Shown piece after piece: positions 44,245 through 46,293 of a DNA stretch of 46,293 bases (positions are counted from its first letter, which is position 1; every line of letters starts with the position of its first letter). The notes below the pieces were generated by a model. It did no database searches. It was not told the DNA's origin and saw only the letters and a list, made by a program, of their open reading frames with translations. The stretch comes from an uncultured Chitinophagales bacterium (GTDB lineage: Bacteria > Bacteroidota > Bacteroidia > Chitinophagales > UBA2359). Both the position numbers and the translations under genes were made by a program. The stretch spans positions 1 to 46,293 of the forward strand of contig CALBCY010000200.1 of the NCBI GenBank assembly GCA_937927195.1, written 5' to 3'.

Positions 44245-45813
44245 ATGCCAAATATTGATACAACTGCAAACGTCCATAAAGACAAATTGGTTTCCCTAAT
44301 TATTTCATTGAATCGAGCTGAGAAAAGGAATTTCAAAGTATTGTATGCTACTAAGGATTTAAAGAAGCAAAAACTATTTGTTCGACTCTTCGATTTTTTG
44401 GAGAAGAAAGAGTTTTATAATGTGCGTGAAATACTGAAAGCCATACCCGAAATAAAAGCCACTCAGTTGGCGAATGTAAAAATGAATCTTTACAAACAGT
44501 TAATGTCCTCGCTTAGAAATTTACATCGAAAAAACAATATTGACATCGAGATTAGAGAACAATTAGACTTTGCTAGAATTCTATACAATAAAGGACTTTA
44601 TAGACAAGCGCTTGAAGTTTTAGAAAAGAGCAAGAAGCGGGGAATGAAATTGCATTTATATCCAGTTTGCATGGAAATTCTCGAATTTGAGAAATTGATA
44701 GAATCCCAACACATCACTGGTAGTATGCACATGAAAGCAGAAGAGTTATCAAAACAGTCTCTAAGCCTGAGCGCAACAATTAGAAAAACCGCACGCTACT
44801 CCAATCTTTCCTTACAATTGTATGGATTGTATTTAAAGTTTGGCTATGTCCGAAATGATCAGGATTATGAATTGGTTAGTAATTTTTTCAGAAAGAATCT
44901 ACCAAAAATAAAATACGATTTGTTAGGCTTTTTCGAAAAATTGTACCTAAATCAAGCGCATGTCTGGTATTGCACAATGGTCCAAAACTTTCCTTTTCAA
45001 TACAAATATTCTAAAAGATGGCTTGATCTATTTCACCAAAATCCGATAATGATAAAAGAGTGGACGCCACTCTATTTAAAAGGCTTTCACAACTTGCTGA
45101 ATTCACTTTTCATGAACGCCAATTATCCCAAATTCATTCTAGTGTTGCAGCAAATGGAAGATTTTATAAATGAACATTCAAAAACATTCAATCAAAATGT
45201 ACAATCGCTTTCCTTGCTGTTTCTTTACATTCATAAAATAAATAAACATTTCCTAGATGGAAGTTTTAAGGATGGAGTCAAACTGATTCCTGAATTAGAA
45301 GCCAATATCACAGATAAATATTTAAACTGGGACAATCACAGAAAAATGGTGTTTCATTATAAAATTGCTTGCCTTTATTTTGGAGCTGGAGAAAATGAAA
45401 AAACCATTGACACGCTGAACAAAATTATATTTCAATACAAAGCAGATTTCAGGGTTGACATTCAATGTTTCTCCAGAATATTAAGTTTATTAGCTCATCT
45501 TGAATTGGAGAATGAAATGTTGGTAAGTTATCAAATAAAATCCGTCTACCGTTTTTTGGGTAAAATGGATGACATTCAAGAGGTACACAAAGAAATTTTC
45601 AAGTTTATTAGAAAAACAACTTCTATCAACCGATCCCAAATGAAGCTTGAACTGATAAGTTTGAGAGATCGCTTACAGGATTTGCAAAAAGAACCATATC
45701 AGAGAAGGCCTTTCTTTTATTTAGATATTATTTCTTGGTTAGATGGTAAAATTCAAAACAAGTCTACCGCAAAAGTAATTGAAGAGAAATTCAAAGTTTC
45801 ACAAGCCAATTAA
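44245..45813 (+). CDS. Large helical (TPR-like) protein, unknown function
   Basis: 522 residues, no signal peptide or membrane segment. Composition is Lys/Leu/Asn-rich with alternating helices in an apparent repeat register (YNKGLYRQALEVLEKSKKRG, GAGENEKTIDTLNKII), consistent with TPR or other alpha-solenoid repeats; many aromatic residues. No catalytic motif. Conserved in Bacteroidota by my impression but not named. Divergent from leuA. A TATCTTTA at 44233-44240, four bases before the ATG, is too close to act as its -7 box unless the transcript is leaderless. A cytosolic scaffold role is the simplest guess. Confidence 0.75.
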   Translation: MPNIDTTANVHKDKLVSLIISLNRAEKRNFKVLYATKDLKKQKLFVRLFDFLEKKEFYNVREILKAIPEIKATQLANVKMNLYKQLMSSLRNLHRKNNIDIEIREQLDFARILYNKGLYRQALEVLEKSKKRGMKLHLYPVCMEILEFEKLIESQHITGSMHMKAEELSKQSLSLSATIRKTARYSNLSLQLYGLYLKFGYVRNDQDYELVSNFFRKNLPKIKYDLLGFFEKLYLNQAHVWYCTMVQNFPFQYKYSKRWLDLFHQNPIMIKEWTPLYLKGFHNLLNSLFMNANYPKFILVLQQMEDFINEHSKTFNQNVQSLSLLFLYIHKINKHFLDGSFKDGVKLIPELEANITDKYLNWDNHRKMVFHYKIACLYFGAGENEKTIDTLNKIIFQYKADFRVDIQCFSRILSLLAHLELENEMLVSYQIKSVYRFLGKMDDIQEVHKEIFKFIRKTTSINRSQMKLELISLRDRLQDLQKEPYQRRPFFYLDIISWLDGKIQNKSTAKVIEEKFKVSQAN

Positions 45814-45884
45814 TTTCAGAAATAGATTCCAACACTAAACAATTTCACAAAACAACTGTTTAACTATTAAACAAATCACAAAGA

Positions 45885-46052
45885 ATGTTCGGATTTTTTA
45901 AAAAGAAAACAAAAGCTGAAAAGCTTCATGACAAATACGAAAAACTAATCAAAGAATCTTACGATCTTTCTACTGTTAATCGGACCCTGAGTGATCAAAA
46001 ACAGGCGGAAGCAGAAGAAGTATTGAAAGAAATTGAATCCCTAAAAAGTTGA
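45885..46052 (+). CDS. Lacal_2735-type small protein
   Basis: 55 residues. MFGFFKKKTKAEKLHDKYEK followed by LIKESYDLSTVNRTLSDQKQ and an acidic helical end (AEAEEVLKEIESLKS). This matches my recollection of the short Lacal_2735 family of Bacteroidota: basic N-terminus with FFKKK, then a helical hairpin with NR...SD.KQAEAE. Function unknown. Its stop TGA overlaps the TTG start of the next gene (TTGA), so the two are coupled. Confidence 0.78.
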   Translation: MFGFFKKKTKAEKLHDKYEKLIKESYDLSTVNRTLSDQKQAEAEEVLKEIESLKS

Positions 46053-46293
46053 AGCACAGCACAAGAGATACCGATCGCATCATCGAAATGGCCTGGGAAG
46101 ACAGAACGACCTTTGAGGCGATCAAATTTCAGTTTGGCCTTTCTGAGGGCGAAGTGATAAAAGTGATGCGTCGCAATTTGAAACCTTCCAGTTTCCGTCT
46201 TTGGCGGAAACGCGTATCCCAAGGTGTTAGCCAAAAACATTTGAAAAAGCGAAGCGCAGACATTAATCGATTCAAATGCAGTCGCCAACGTGC
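46049..46293 (+). CDS. TIGR03643/DUF2805-family protein, cut by the window edge
   Basis: Partial: 81 codons visible from TTG 46049, with no stop before the end. DRIIEMAWEDRTTFEAIKFQ, FGLSEGEVIKVMRRNLKPSS and FRLWRKRVSQGVS match TIGR03643 (DUF2805), a helix-turn-helix-like small protein family of unknown function. The TTG start overlaps the stop of the Lacal_2735-type gene. An ATG at 46091 would remove conserved N-terminal residues, so TTG is preferred. Confidence 0.8.
   Translation, partial: MKHSTRDTDRIIEMAWEDRTTFEAIKFQFGLSEGEVIKVMRRNLKPSSFRLWRKRVSQGVSQKHLKKRSADINRFKCSRQR

Overview
The window looks like chromosomal DNA of a Bacteroidota species, most likely from the Saprospiraceae and relatives. 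Evidence: four secreted proteins end in type IX secretion (T9SS) sorting domains with a PNP motif; there is a SusC/SusD pair; Lacal_2735-type and TIGR03643/DUF2805-type small proteins lie side by side; promoters, where recognisable, fit the Bacteroidota -7 box TAnnTTTG; starts lack Shine-Dalgarno sequences; base composition is AT-rich. No rRNA, tRNA, CRISPR array, transposase or integrase gene was recognised.

Left part (1-5000) is accessory. A minus-strand series of unfamiliar genes runs from about 3888 down to 335: a small AbrB-like-looking protein, a multi-pass membrane protein, a reading frame that appears to continue that membrane protein after a -1 frameshift, a protein sharing its C-terminal domain with that continuation, and a one-pass membrane protein. 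The membrane gene carries GGGAAAG, the heptamer used by phage lambda G/GT, exactly where a -1 slip would enter the downstream frame. After it comes about 1.1 kb of non-coding DNA with a candidate structured RNA and tandem repeats.

5.0-16.2 kb: uridine kinase, three tandem paralogous lipoproteins (with a MITE-like inverted-repeat element between the second and third), a secreted GH13 alpha-amylase-family enzyme, a T9SS propeller-type protein, a polytopic membrane protein, a 39-bp tandem hairpin repeat, glucose-6-phosphate isomerase, and another T9SS protein.

16.4-29.6 kb: a SusC/SusD outer-membrane uptake pair followed by a large T9SS protein with a LamG domain and a peptide-N-glycosidase F-like module. 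The three look like a glycoprotein-glycan harvesting locus. Next come a VWA/YfbK-type protein flanked by G-rich minisatellites, a FucP-type sugar transporter, an NTF2-like secreted protein and a DUF2891 protein.

29.9-39.7 kb: the 5-oxoprolinase operon pxpABC (overlapping genes), a convergent sulfatase lipoprotein with the CxPSR formylglycine motif, DUF2167 and DUF547 proteins, a T9SS protein with Cys-rich repeats, and a P-loop kinase-like protein.

39.7-46.3 kb: the leucine operon on the minus strand, leuA-leuC-leuD-leuB, with an unusual repeat block between leuD and leuB, then a large helical protein and two small conserved genes at the right edge, the last cut by the window.

The window is rich in non-coding structure: two foldback elements sharing the same centre, a 17-bp palindrome present at two loci, a 32-bp element shared by two intergenic regions, several minisatellites and strong terminators.
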